From Dryocola clanedunensis (GTDB lineage: Bacteria; Pseudomonadota; Gammaproteobacteria; Enterobacterales; Enterobacteriaceae): 64,000 nt of DNA. Of the stretch, positions 16,626 to 25,364 are shown piece after piece (within the stretch, counting starts at the first letter, position 1; every line of letters starts with the position of its first letter). The notes below the pieces were generated by a model. The model searched no databases. It was not told the DNA's origin and was given only the letters and a program-made list of their open reading frames with translations. The translations under genes were made by a program, and so were the position numbers. The stretch is from NCBI RefSeq assembly GCF_025215155.1, contig NZ_JALHAM010000119.1; one strand, written 5' to 3'.

Positions 16626-16803
16626 TTTTAACATCTTTTTGCCGGGCACGTAAGTATGACGAATCCCCATTAAGAATATAGTGACTTATATTCTGAGGGA
16701 TTCGGCTTTATCTTATTGATAAATAAGTAGGTATGAAAAACACCAATGCATTAACAACGCATTTTTTGCCTGGTCAGGCAGTGGATTCCTCCCCTGCGTC
16801 TCT

Positions 16804-17319
16804 TTAAAGCAATAGATAGCCTTCGTGACGCAGAAGCCACTCTTTACGTGTCACACCCCCCGCATAGCCAGTCATTGTGCCGTTGCGCCCGATAACACGG
16901 TGGCAGGGGACAACGATGCTTATGGGGTTTGAACCATTTGCTGCGCCGACCGCCCGTGCCGCACCCGCACGGCCAAGTTGTTCCGCGAGCTGGCCGTAGT
17001 GCATCACCTGGCCGCAGGGGATGGTACGCAGCGTTTTCCAGACTTCGCGCTGAAAGTCTGTCCCCGATGTGGCGGTAGGTAATGTTTCAATGACGCTCAG
17101 GTCGCCCTCAAAGTAATCACAGAGCTTTCTGCTTAGACCGCCCGGGTTTGCGCTGCTGACACGCTGATAGCCCTGCACACGATAGTGAACGCCTAAAAGC
17201 TGTTCCATCCTGTCGCTGTGCTCATCCCATTCCACCGCACGCAGTCGGAACTGTTCATCACAGAGGATCCATAATGGTCCTAGCGGCGTTGCTATTTTAT
17301 CTTCCAGCAGTGTCAACAT
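16804..17319 (-). CDS. ogt: Methylated-DNA-[protein]-cysteine S-methyltransferase Ogt
   Basis: A 171-residue suicide enzyme that removes methyl groups from O6-methylguanine and O4-methylthymine, transferring them to its cysteine. The active site is IVVPCHRVIGRNG near the C-terminus, preceded by the helix-turn-helix segment GQVMHYGQLAEQLG. The start at 17319 gives the same length as E. coli Ogt; the frame is open for 31 more codons but those are unlike the family. It is next to fnr, as in E. coli. The abg genes that lie between ogt and smrA in E. coli are absent here. Confidence 0.95.
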   Translation of the reverse strand: MLTLLEDKIATPLGPLWILCDEQFRLRAVEWDEHSDRMEQLLGVHYRVQGYQRVSSANPGGLSRKLCDYFEGDLSVIETLPTATSGTDFQREVWKTLRTIPCGQVMHYGQLAEQLGRAGAARAVGAANGSNPISIVVPCHRVIGRNGTMTGYAGGVTRKEWLLRHEGYLLL

Positions 17320-17550
17320 GATGCGCTCCGTGTCTTTACAAGGGCGGGGACATTCCCGATCTGTTCCACAGCCAAATAAGATATCACGAGTCCCGACGAC
17401 GCAACCAGACACCCAAAAAGATTAGAAGATCGGCTACTCCTGAAGAGGGAGACCTGCCGACATTATCGCGTCCTGTTCAGGTAGAAGCCGTTGAGGAAGG
17501 GGATGTCGGCGGTTATAGTAGCCCGAGATGCCGAGCCTGGAGGATTGTTC

Positions 17551-18114
17551 ATGAACCTTGACGACAAATCGCTGTTTCTTGACGCCATGGAGGATGTCAA
17601 ACCGCTGAAAGATTGCAGCAGCAGCCAGTGGCTCAAACCGGTCAAAGACAAAGCGCCACGGAAGATCGATACGTTACAGCTCGATAATTTCCTGACCACC
17701 GGTTTTCTTGAGATTGTGCCCCTCGCGACGCAGCTTGAGTACAAACGCGAAGGGCTGCAAACCGGCGTGCTGGATAAGCTTCGTCTGGGAAAATATAGCC
17801 AGGAGGCCAGTCTGAATCTGCTACGCCAGCCTATTGAACAGTGCCGCCAGCTGCTGTTTGCTTACATCCAGCAGGCAAAGCAGGATGGACTGCGTAACCT
17901 GCTAATTGTGCATGGTAAGGGCCGTGAAGACCGATCGCATGCCAACATCATTCGCAGCTACCTCGCACGCTGGCTGATGGAGTTTGAAGAGGTGCAGGCA
18001 TTTTGCTGCGCGATGCCGCATCACGGCGGCAGCGGCGCCTGTTACGTGGCGCTGAAAAAATCCGCTCAGGCAAAGCTCGACAACTGGGAACGCCACGCCA
18101 AACGCAGCCGCTGA
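17551..18114 (+). CDS. smrA: Smr-domain DNA endonuclease-like protein SmrA
   Basis: A 187-residue protein (E. coli YdaL) with a C-terminal Smr (small MutS-related) domain from about residue 85. The motifs LLIVHGKGR and HHGGSGACYVAL, expected around the nicking site, are present. The N-terminal 70 residues carry the DUF-type segment IDTLQLDNFLTTGFL. The start follows CTGGAGGATTGTTC; an upstream in-frame ATG at 17491 would add 20 residues unlike the family. It is convergent with pcaR, with 4 bases between stops. E. coli SmrA is reported to nick DNA; its physiological role is not clear. Confidence 0.92.
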   Translation: MNLDDKSLFLDAMEDVKPLKDCSSSQWLKPVKDKAPRKIDTLQLDNFLTTGFLEIVPLATQLEYKREGLQTGVLDKLRLGKYSQEASLNLLRQPIEQCRQLLFAYIQQAKQDGLRNLLIVHGKGREDRSHANIIRSYLARWLMEFEEVQAFCCAMPHHGGSGACYVALKKSAQAKLDNWERHAKRSR

Positions 18115-18118
18115 CCCG

Positions 18119-18925
18119 CTATTTTAGCAGCAAAGACAACTCCTGCGCGGCCTCCTGCAGTTTGGGCAGCACCCGGCTGCGCAGCTCATCCGCTGACACC
18201 TGTCCCGCATGAACGCCCACGTTCAGAGCGGCGACGACAACTCCTTCCGGATTAACCAGCGGCACGGCAATCGAACGCAGCCCCATCTCCAGTTCCTGGT
18301 CGTTCAGGGCATAGCCCTGCTGGCGCACCCGTTTCAGCTCCTCGCGCAGTTTCGCCACGGATTCTACCGTTTGCGGCGTATAGCGAATCATCATGATCCG
18401 CCCCAGGAAATCCGTCAGCTGCTCTTCGGGCAGATAGCTCAGCAGCACGCGGCCCATTGACGTGGACCAGGCCGGCAGGCGGCTGCCGATATCCAGATCG
18501 ATTGTCATGATGCGCGAGCTGGAGGCGCGGGCAATATACAAAATGTCGTCCCCGTCCAGAGTGGCAATCGAGCAGGACTCGTTGAGCATTTCGCTCAGGT
18601 GTTTAAGCACTGGCTGGGTGGATTTCGCCAGCGGCGTGGAGGCCAGATAAGCATGGCCCAGGGAGAGGATACGCGGGCGCAGCTGAAAGTTTTTGCCGTC
18701 TTCTGCGTAGACAAAGCCCAGCTTGCCCAGCGTATACAGGCAGCGGCGAACGGCGGCCCGGGGGATGCCCGTCTTCTGGCTAATCTGCGAAATTGAAAGC
18801 AGGCGGCGCTGCGGGGTAAACGCCTGTATCACCTCCAGCCCGCGGGCCAGCGATGCCATGAAATTAGGGTCGCCCTTAAACGGGTCGCCGTCGCCTGCGG
18901 GTAAATCCTGCGGTTGGTTTTGCAT
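18119..18925 (-). CDS. pcaR: IclR-family regulator of the pca genes (PcaR-like)
   Basis: A 268-residue IclR-family regulator. The N-terminal winged helix-turn-helix is at about 30-90 (SISQISQKTGIPRAAVRRCLYTLGKLG) and the IclR effector domain follows to the C-terminus. It is divergent from the pcaIJFBDC operon with a perfect inverted repeat between them. PcaR of Pseudomonas responds to beta-ketoadipate and activates pca genes; the same role is inferred here. The ATG at 18925 has a GGGAGAG ribosome site; a GTG ten codons upstream also opens the frame. Confidence 0.87.
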   Translation of the reverse strand: MQNQPQDLPAGDGDPFKGDPNFMASLARGLEVIQAFTPQRRLLSISQISQKTGIPRAAVRRCLYTLGKLGFVYAEDGKNFQLRPRILSLGHAYLASTPLAKSTQPVLKHLSEMLNESCSIATLDGDDILYIARASSSRIMTIDLDIGSRLPAWSTSMGRVLLSYLPEEQLTDFLGRIMMIRYTPQTVESVAKLREELKRVRQQGYALNDQELEMGLRSIAVPLVNPEGVVVAALNVGVHAGQVSADELRSRVLPKLQEAAQELSLLLK

Positions 18926-18979
18926 CTTTCTCTCCCAAATATCGTCGTCGATCACACTCTACACACAAATCTATACGAT

Positions 18980-19013
18980 GTTCGATAATCGCACCATATT
19001 TCGATTATCGAAC
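18980..19013. promoter_or_regulatory. Operator of PcaR/PcaU/PobR type
   Basis: GTTCGATAATCG (18980-18991), 10 spacer bases, then its exact reverse complement CGATTATCGAAC (19002-19013). The left arm plus CAC matches the 15-base PcaR target as I recall it from Pseudomonas. It lies between divergent pcaR and pcaI. A second inverted repeat GTGCGAA-T-TTCGCAC lies at 19063-19077, next to the pcaI ribosome site. Confidence 0.85.
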
Positions 19014-19093
19014 TTGACCGACTTTGTTAAGCGGCTCACAGTTTGTGCGAACAACGCAAACTTGTGCGAATTTCGCACTTCAAGGAGCATGTG

Positions 19094-19783
19094 ATGATCG
19101 ACAAAAGCGTGGCTTCGCCCGAAGAGGCGGTAGCGGGGATAGGCGATAGTGCCACCATCATGATTGGTGGGTTTGGCAGCGCAGGGCAGCCAACAATGCT
19201 GATTGATGCGCTGATCGCGCAGGGCGCACGGGATCTCACCATCATCAACAACAACGCGGGTAACGGCGAAATAGGTCTGGCGGCGCTACTGAAGGCGGGC
19301 CGCGTGCGCAAAATGATCTGTTCGTTCCCTCGTCAGGTTGATTCGCAAATTTTCGACGACCTCTATCGCCGCGGCAAAGTTGAGCTGGAGCTTGTTCCGC
19401 AGGGCAACCTGGCGGCCCGTATCCAGGCGGCAGGCTCAGGCCTCGGCGCGGTTTTTACCCCGACCGGATTTGGAACGCCGCTCGCAGAAGGGAAGGAGAC
19501 TCGCGAAATAGACGGCCGTCATTACGTCCTTGAATATCCACTGAAGGCAGACTTCGCGTTGATCAAAGCCCATAAAGGCGATCGCTGGGGCAATCTTGTG
19601 TATCGCAAAGCCGCGCGCAATTTCGGGCCGATTATGGCGACGGCGGCAGCGGTCACCATTGCTGAGGTCAGCCGTCTGGTTGCTCTGGGCGAGCTTGACC
19701 CGGAAAACGTGGTGACGCCGGGGATTTTCGTCCAGCGCGTTGTCTCTCTGGAAACCCTGTCGGACGCAGCCCGCAGCGCATAA
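19094..19783 (+). CDS. pcaI: 3-oxoadipate CoA-transferase subunit A PcaI
   Basis: A 229-residue family I CoA-transferase alpha subunit. With PcaJ it transfers CoA from succinyl-CoA to beta-ketoadipate. The CoA-site loop GGFGSAGQP lies near residue 26, and the ENVVTPGIFV motif near the C-terminus is typical. The ATG at 19094 follows CAAGGAG. It is the first gene of the operon, 11 bases before pcaJ. Confidence 0.95.
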   Translation: MIDKSVASPEEAVAGIGDSATIMIGGFGSAGQPTMLIDALIAQGARDLTIINNNAGNGEIGLAALLKAGRVRKMICSFPRQVDSQIFDDLYRRGKVELELVPQGNLAARIQAAGSGLGAVFTPTGFGTPLAEGKETREIDGRHYVLEYPLKADFALIKAHKGDRWGNLVYRKAARNFGPIMATAAAVTIAEVSRLVALGELDPENVVTPGIFVQRVVSLETLSDAARSA

Positions 19784-19794
19784 GGAAAAAAGTA

Positions 19795-20451
19795 ATGAAA
19801 AAACTGACTCGTGACGAAATGGCCCAGCGCGTGGCGCGTGATATCCCGGAGGGAGCGTACGTCAATCTGGGTATTGGCTTGCCAACCCGCATCGCGAACT
19901 ACCTGCCGGCCGACAAAGAAATCTTCCTGCACAGCGAAAATGGTCTGCTGGGGATGGGGCCGAAACCTGCGCCAGGCGAGGAGGATCCAGAGCTGATTAA
20001 CGCCGGCAAAGAGCTGGTCACTCTCCTGACGGGAGGCTGTTTTTTCCATCATGGAGACTCCTTCGCCATGATGCGCGGCGGTCATCTGGATATTTGCGTT
20101 TTAGGCGCATACCAGGTTTCTGCAAAGGGCGATCTGGCAAACTGGAGTACCGGTGCACCGGACGCCATTCCAGCCGTGGGCGGTGCGATGGACTTGGCCA
20201 TTGGCGCCCGTCAGGTCTTTGTGATGATGGATCATCTGACCCGCGACGGTGAGTGCAAGCTCGTTGAAACCTGCACCTATCCCTTAACCGGCGTGGGCTG
20301 TGTCAGCCGCATCTATACCGATCTGGCCGTCATTGATATCACCGACGGCGGGCCAGTCGTACGGGAGATCTTCAACGGCCTGTCGTTTGAAGAGCTGCAG
20401 CGTCTCACCCCGGTCAAACTGGGCTTTCAACAACTGGCAGAAAGCGCGTAA
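19795..20451 (+). CDS. pcaJ: 3-oxoadipate CoA-transferase subunit B PcaJ
   Basis: A 218-residue beta subunit of the same enzyme. The motif LHSENGLLGMGP contains the catalytic glutamate that forms the CoA thioester. The family N-terminal motif VNLGIGLPT and the segment GAYQVS are present. It lies between pcaI and pcaF with gaps of 11 and 6 bases, so the three are translated from one message. Confidence 0.95.
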   Translation: MKKLTRDEMAQRVARDIPEGAYVNLGIGLPTRIANYLPADKEIFLHSENGLLGMGPKPAPGEEDPELINAGKELVTLLTGGCFFHHGDSFAMMRGGHLDICVLGAYQVSAKGDLANWSTGAPDAIPAVGGAMDLAIGARQVFVMMDHLTRDGECKLVETCTYPLTGVGCVSRIYTDLAVIDITDGGPVVREIFNGLSFEELQRLTPVKLGFQQLAESA

Positions 20452-20457
20452 GGAACT

Positions 20458-21663
20458 ATGATGAATCAAGCATTTATCTGCGACGCCGTTCGCACTCCGT
20501 TCGGCCGCTATGGCGGTACGCTGGCAGCTTTACGTGCTGACGATCTCGCGGCGTTACCGTTAAAAGCCCTGATTGCCCGTCACCCAAATCTGGACTGGTC
20601 ACAGATCGACGATGTGATTTATGGCTGCGCAAATCAGGCCGGGGAGGATAACCGCAACGTAGCGCGTATGGCGCTTTTGCTGGCTGGCCTACCGGAAAGC
20701 GTCCCCGGAAGCACCCTGAACAGGCTCTGTGGCTCCAGCCTGGATGCAATTGGCGTGGCGGCCCGCGCAATCAAAAGCGGTGAAACGCAGCTGATGATTG
20801 CGGGCGGCGTGGAAAGTATGTCCCGTGCGCCCTTTGTGATGGGCAAAGCGGAGACGGCTTTTAGTCGCGCCATGAAAATGGAAGACACCACCATCGGCTG
20901 GCGCTTTATCAATCCGCTGATGAAAGCGCAGTACGGCGTGGACTCCATGCCGGAAACGGCCGAAAACGTGGCGACCGACTTCAGAATCAATCGTGAAGAT
21001 CAGGATGCCTTCGCGCTTCGCAGCCAGCTTCGCACCGCCCGCGCCCAGGAGACGGGCGTCTTTGCCGACGAGCTTATTCCGGTCTCCATTGCGCAACGCA
21101 AAGGCGAACCGCTGCTTCTGGAACGTGATGAGCATCCGCGTTCCACCTCGCCTGAAGCATTAGCCAAACTGAAAGGCGTTGTGGGAGCAAACGGTACGGT
21201 CACGGCAGGTAATGCATCAGGCGTCAACGACGGGGCATGCGCATTGCTGCTGGCTGGCGAACAAGCGCTTAACGCAAACGGCCTGGAGCCGCTGGCGAGA
21301 GTCGTCGGCGTGGCGACCGCAGGCGTCGCCCCTCGTATCATGGGTTTTGGCCCGGCTCCGGCTGTTCGCAAAGTGCTGGCACAAACAGGGCTAACGCTGG
21401 AGCAGATGGATGTGATTGAATTAAATGAAGCTTTCGCCGCCCAGGCGCTGGCGGTCATGCGGGATTTAGGCCTGCCGGATGACGCAGAACACGTCAATCC
21501 AAACGGCGGGGCCATCGCATTAGGCCATCCGCTGGGGGCTTCCGGCGGACGTCTGGCAATGACGGCGGCGTACCAGTTAAAACGCACCGGCGGCCGCTAC
21601 GCGTTGTGCACGATGTGTATCGGCGTAGGCCAGGGGATTGCACTGATTATCGAACGCGTTTAA
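20458..21663 (+). CDS. pcaF: 3-oxoadipyl-CoA thiolase PcaF
   Basis: A 401-residue thiolase that splits 3-oxoadipyl-CoA into succinyl-CoA and acetyl-CoA, the last step of the beta-ketoadipate pathway. The nucleophile is the Cys in NRLCGSSLDA (about residue 91), and the other catalytic residues are in GHPLGASGGR and CTMCIGVGQG. Two consecutive ATG codons occur at the start (20458 and 20461); GGAACT precedes them. PaaJ of phenylacetate breakdown is a close paralogue, but the neighbours favour PcaF. Confidence 0.94.
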   Translation: MMNQAFICDAVRTPFGRYGGTLAALRADDLAALPLKALIARHPNLDWSQIDDVIYGCANQAGEDNRNVARMALLLAGLPESVPGSTLNRLCGSSLDAIGVAARAIKSGETQLMIAGGVESMSRAPFVMGKAETAFSRAMKMEDTTIGWRFINPLMKAQYGVDSMPETAENVATDFRINREDQDAFALRSQLRTARAQETGVFADELIPVSIAQRKGEPLLLERDEHPRSTSPEALAKLKGVVGANGTVTAGNASGVNDGACALLLAGEQALNANGLEPLARVVGVATAGVAPRIMGFGPAPAVRKVLAQTGLTLEQMDVIELNEAFAAQALAVMRDLGLPDDAEHVNPNGGAIALGHPLGASGGRLAMTAAYQLKRTGGRYALCTMCIGVGQGIALIIERV

Positions 21664-21672
21664 GGAGCAGGC

Positions 21673-23028
21673 ATGGGATTGTTTAACCCGCTGCTGCGTG
21701 GATCAACGCTCACGGCTATTTTCTGCGATGAGCGCACGTTACAGGGGATGCTGGAGTTTGAAGCCGCGCTGGCAAAGGCGCAGGCAAAATGTGGCGCGAT
21801 ACCTGAGTCTGCGGCGAGCGTCATCGCCGGTGAGTGTCGGGCCGATAAGTTTGATGCCGACGCGCTGGCCCAGTCTGCCGCGGGTGCGGGAAACCTGGCT
21901 ATACCGCTGGTTAAACAACTGACCGCCAATGTGAAAAAACAGCAGGAGCAGGCCGCCCGCTATGTGCACTGGGGAGCCACCAGCCAGGATGCCATCGACA
22001 CCGGAATGGTGCTGCAAATACGTGACGCGCTGGCGGCGGCTGAAAATCTCCTGGCTCAGCTAACGGAGGTGCTGGCTGAACAGGCCGAGAGCCACCGGCA
22101 TAGCGTGATGCCTGGTCGCACCTGGATGCAGCACGCGCTGCCCATCACTTTTGGCTTAAAACTGGCGGGCACGCTGGATGCCCTGCTGCGCTGGCAGGAA
22201 CGCCTGCAGCAGCTGAAACCCCGCGTTCTGGTGCTTCAGCTTGGCGGGGCGGCCGGCACGCTGGCATCGTTAAAAGAGCAGGGCGAGGAGATAGCTCAGG
22301 CGCTCTCACTGGAGCTTGAGCTTGCGCAGGCTGATACCCCCTGGCACACCCAGCGCGACCGTTTTCTTGAGGTCGCAGGCTGGTTCGCCGGCGTCAGCAG
22401 TACGCTGGGCAAATTTGCCAGCGACTTCGCTTTACTGATGCAGACAGAAGTTGCCGAAGTGGGCGAACCCGTCGCAGAAGGACGAGGAGGATCGTCCACG
22501 ATGCCGCATAAGCGCAACCCGGTGGGCTGTGCCGCCGTGCTGAACGCCATAACCCGAATCCCGGGGCTGATGGCAACGATGTACGCCAGCCAGATCCAGC
22601 AGCACGAACGTGCGCTCGGCGGCTGGCAGGCAGAGTGGGAAACGCTGCCTGAACTTGCCATGCTGGCGGGAGGGATCATGCAAACCAGTCTTGACCTGCT
22701 AAACGGCATGCAGGTGAACACGGAGAAAATGCGTGCGGACCTGGAGATGACTCACGGGCTGATCATGGCTGAATCGGTGACGCTGGCTCTGGCTCAGCAC
22801 ATCGGCAAGCAGCCCGCCCATCATCTGGTCGAACAGCTCTGCCACTGCGCGCTGGACGAAAACGTTCCGCTGGCGCAGCTGCTGACCCAACACCCGGGAG
22901 TCAATCCGTATCTGACTGCGCCAGAAATTGAACGGCTGCTTGACCCGCAGCACGCAACCGGCAGCGCAGAGTCTTTTATCCAGTGCGTTCTGGAACGCGC
23001 CCGACAGCCACAAAAGGGGCAATCATGA
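21673..23028 (+). CDS. pcaB: 3-carboxy-cis,cis-muconate cycloisomerase PcaB
   Basis: A 451-residue member of the fumarase/aspartase superfamily that lactonises 3-carboxymuconate to 4-carboxymuconolactone. The superfamily signature GGSSTMPHKRNP is near residue 275 and the WGATSQDAIDT segment near residue 98. AAGGAG precedes the start. The stop overlaps the pcaD start (ATGA), indicating coupled translation. Confidence 0.95.
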   Translation: MGLFNPLLRGSTLTAIFCDERTLQGMLEFEAALAKAQAKCGAIPESAASVIAGECRADKFDADALAQSAAGAGNLAIPLVKQLTANVKKQQEQAARYVHWGATSQDAIDTGMVLQIRDALAAAENLLAQLTEVLAEQAESHRHSVMPGRTWMQHALPITFGLKLAGTLDALLRWQERLQQLKPRVLVLQLGGAAGTLASLKEQGEEIAQALSLELELAQADTPWHTQRDRFLEVAGWFAGVSSTLGKFASDFALLMQTEVAEVGEPVAEGRGGSSTMPHKRNPVGCAAVLNAITRIPGLMATMYASQIQQHERALGGWQAEWETLPELAMLAGGIMQTSLDLLNGMQVNTEKMRADLEMTHGLIMAESVTLALAQHIGKQPAHHLVEQLCHCALDENVPLAQLLTQHPGVNPYLTAPEIERLLDPQHATGSAESFIQCVLERARQPQKGQS

Positions 23029-23789
23029 CCAATTATTATCAGCCAGAAGGGCGTAGCGATGCGCCTGTCATCGTGCTGTCCAACTCACTTGGCACCACGA
23101 TGGCAATGTGGCAGCCGCAGATGGAAGCGCTGCTGGAACATTTCCGGGTCTTACGTTACGACACCCACGGACATGGACGTACGGCCAACAACGATAAAAC
23201 GAGTTTGCCGCAGCTTGCCGAGGATGTGATTAGCGTGATGGATGACGCGGGGATCCAGCAGGCGCATTTCTGCGGGATCTCGATGGGGGGCCTCACGGGG
23301 CTTTGGCTGGCACGTTTTGCGCCAGAACGCTTTTTATCGGTAGCCGTATCAAACAGCGCAGCAAAAATCGGCGAGCAATCCGGCTGGCTGAGCCGTGCCC
23401 GCACGGTTCGTCGTGAAGGGATGGATACCGTCGCTGCGAGCGCAGCTTCCCGCTGGTTTACAGCAGGTTTTGTCGCAGCAAATAAAACGCAGGTTGAGGC
23501 CCTGGTTTCCGGGCTGGCCACAACCGATGCTGAAGGTTACGCCGCATGCTGTGAGGCGCTGGCTGCGGCAGATTTGCGTGCAGAGATAGCCGCCATCAAC
23601 CTCCCCGTATTGCTGATTGCCGGGCAGCACGATCCGGTCACAACGGTGGCAGACAGCGAATTTATGCATAGCCAGATTGCAGGCTCTGAGCTTGTCACCG
23701 TTCCCGCATCGCATCTGGCGAACATTGAAGCCCCACAGGCGTTTAGCGCTGCGTTGATCAATTTCATTCAGCGCAGGGAGACGAAATAA
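23025..23789 (+). CDS. pcaD: 3-oxoadipate enol-lactonase PcaD
   Basis: A 254-residue alpha/beta hydrolase that opens beta-ketoadipate enol-lactone. The nucleophile elbow is CGISMGG (serine near residue 84), the oxyanion region is SNSLGTT, and the C-terminal histidine is in PASHLANIE. The ATG at 23025 overlaps the pcaB stop. The pcaD stop overlaps the pcaC start by one base (TAATG). Confidence 0.94.
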   Translation: MTNYYQPEGRSDAPVIVLSNSLGTTMAMWQPQMEALLEHFRVLRYDTHGHGRTANNDKTSLPQLAEDVISVMDDAGIQQAHFCGISMGGLTGLWLARFAPERFLSVAVSNSAAKIGEQSGWLSRARTVRREGMDTVAASAASRWFTAGFVAANKTQVEALVSGLATTDAEGYAACCEALAAADLRAEIAAINLPVLLIAGQHDPVTTVADSEFMHSQIAGSELVTVPASHLANIEAPQAFSAALINFIQRRETK

Positions 23790-24169
23790 TGAAGGATGAG
23801 GATCGTTATCAGCAAGGTATGGAAGTCCGTCGGGCGGTACTTGGCGATGCGCACGTGGACCGCACGCTGACGCAAATCACCCCGCTGAACGACGAGTTTC
23901 AGAACTTTATCACCCGTTACGCCTGGGGCGATATCTGGACGCGGCCAGGACTGGAACGCCACACGCGCAGCATGATTACCATCGCGATGCTGATTGCGCT
24001 AAACCGGGAAGCAGAGCTGAAAATGCACTTGCGGGCGGCCTTTAATAACGGCGTCACCAGGGAAGAGCTGAAAGAGCTGATCATGCATTCGGCGCTGTAC
24101 TGCGGTCTGCCCGCAGCCAACGCCACCATGCATCTTGCCCAACAGGTATTTGACGAGCTTGATGAGTGA
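23789..24169 (+). CDS. pcaC: 4-carboxymuconolactone decarboxylase PcaC
   Basis: A 126-residue AhpD-like protein that decarboxylates 4-carboxymuconolactone to the enol-lactone. The family core motif ELIMHSALYCGLPAANATMH is complete. It is the last gene of pcaIJFBDC. The operon has all enzymes from 3-carboxymuconate to acetyl-CoA plus succinyl-CoA. The ring-opening dioxygenase pcaGH and a transporter such as pcaK are not in the window, so they must lie elsewhere for the pathway to run. Confidence 0.94.
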   Translation: MKDEDRYQQGMEVRRAVLGDAHVDRTLTQITPLNDEFQNFITRYAWGDIWTRPGLERHTRSMITIAMLIALNREAELKMHLRAAFNNGVTREELKELIMHSALYCGLPAANATMHLAQQVFDELDE

Positions 24170-24180
24170 TTTGACGGGGA

Positions 24181-24214
24181 GGGGGGAGGCGCGTTAGCGT
24201 CTTCCTCCGCCTCC
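24181..24214. terminator. Imperfect GC-rich hairpin between convergent pcaC and osmV
   Basis: A purine-rich arm (GGGGGGAGGCGC) faces a pyrimidine-rich arm (GTCTTCCTCCGCCTCC) in the 49-base gap. It could end either operon. No long U-tract. Confidence 0.4.
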
Positions 24215-24218
24215 TCGC

Positions 24219-25364
24219 TTAAGGCTGGTAAATATTTAGCGCCCGGCGAGTTTTACCGGAGCTGAGGTAGTCCGCAATATAATCCTGCGAAATTTCTCCG
24301 CTGTAGCGCCCGTCCTCATCGGTGATGGGCATCCACACCATGTTGTGCTCATAGAGCTTCGACAGCACGATACGCAGGTTATCCTCAGCGCGCCCGGTGA
24401 TGCGGAACGGGTGCAGCATTTCCGAGCAGACGCCGGTTGCCCCACGCGCTTCACGGCGTTTCACAAAGCCCAGCGGCTTGCCGTCACTGTCTACCACCGT
24501 AATCGAGCGCATGTCGTTATCGTCCATGTTGGCGAAGGCTTCCGGCAGCGGGGTGGATTCGCGGGCGGTAATGGTCGGTTGCTGATCCGTGACGTCGCCC
24601 GCCTGAACCAGCAGCAGACGTTTGAGCGTACGGTCCTGGCCGACAAACGAGCCGACAAATTCGTTGGCTGGTTTTGCCAGCAGCTCGTCCGGGCTTGCGC
24701 ACTGAACGATTTTGCCCTGGCGGAACACCGCAATACGGTCACCCAGCTTCAGCGCTTCATCAATGTCGTGGCTGACCAGCATGACGGTTTTCTTCAGCTG
24801 GCGCTGCATCTCCAGAAACTCATTCTGAATGACTTCACGGTTGATCGGGTCGACCGCACCGAACGGTTCATCCATCAGCAGTACCGGAGGATCCGCCGCC
24901 AGCGCTCGAATAACGCCGATACGCTGTTGCTGGCCGCCGGACATTTCGCGCGGGTAGCGGTGCAGGAATTTCGAAGGGTCCAGCGCCACCATGCTCATCA
25001 ATTCGCTGGCTCGCTCTTTACAGCGGGCTTTGTCCCAGCCCAGCATGCGCGGCACGACCGTAATGTTCTCTTCAATCGTCATGTTCGGGAACAGACCGAT
25101 TTGCTGAATAACATAGCCAATGTTGCGGCGCAGCGTCACGGTATCCAGCTCGTTGGTGTTCTTGCCGTTAATCAGAATGTTGCCGCTGGTCGGGGCAATC
25201 AAACGGTTAATCATCTTAAGCGTCGTGGTCTTGCCGCAGCCGGAAGGGCCGAGCAACACGCACATTTCCCCTTCGGGCACGGTAAGGCTGACGTTATCCA
25301 CCGCATTGATACCCTGACCGTTCTTCTGAACGAACTGCTTGGTGAGATTTTCCAGTGTTATCAT
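24219..25364 (-). CDS. osmV: Osmoprotectant ABC transporter ATP-binding protein OsmV-like
   Basis: A 381-residue ATPase of the glycine betaine/choline (OpuCA/ProV) group. Walker A is GPSGCGKTTT, the signature is MSGGQQQRIG and Walker B is VLLMDEPFGAVDP. The C-terminal third (about 250-375) holds a pair of CBS domains (SITVVDSDG, VWMPITDEDG) that in this family sense ionic strength. The methionine at 25364 overlaps the osmW stop by one base (TAATG) and gives MITLENLTKQF; 25 upstream codons are in frame but out of family. The sequence closely resembles Salmonella OsmV. Confidence 0.92.
   Translation of the reverse strand: MITLENLTKQFVQKNGQGINAVDNVSLTVPEGEMCVLLGPSGCGKTTTLKMINRLIAPTSGNILINGKNTNELDTVTLRRNIGYVIQQIGLFPNMTIEENITVVPRMLGWDKARCKERASELMSMVALDPSKFLHRYPREMSGGQQQRIGVIRALAADPPVLLMDEPFGAVDPINREVIQNEFLEMQRQLKKTVMLVSHDIDEALKLGDRIAVFRQGKIVQCASPDELLAKPANEFVGSFVGQDRTLKRLLLVQAGDVTDQQPTITARESTPLPEAFANMDDNDMRSITVVDSDGKPLGFVKRREARGATGVCSEMLHPFRITGRAEDNLRIVLSKLYEHNMVWMPITDEDGRYSGEISQDYIADYLSSGKTRRALNIYQP

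Noticed and set aside
16767..16780. TGCCTGGTCAGGCA palindrome as a terminator of ogt
   Set aside because: The T-run lies on the wrong side of the stem for minus-strand transcription, and no plus-strand gene ends there.
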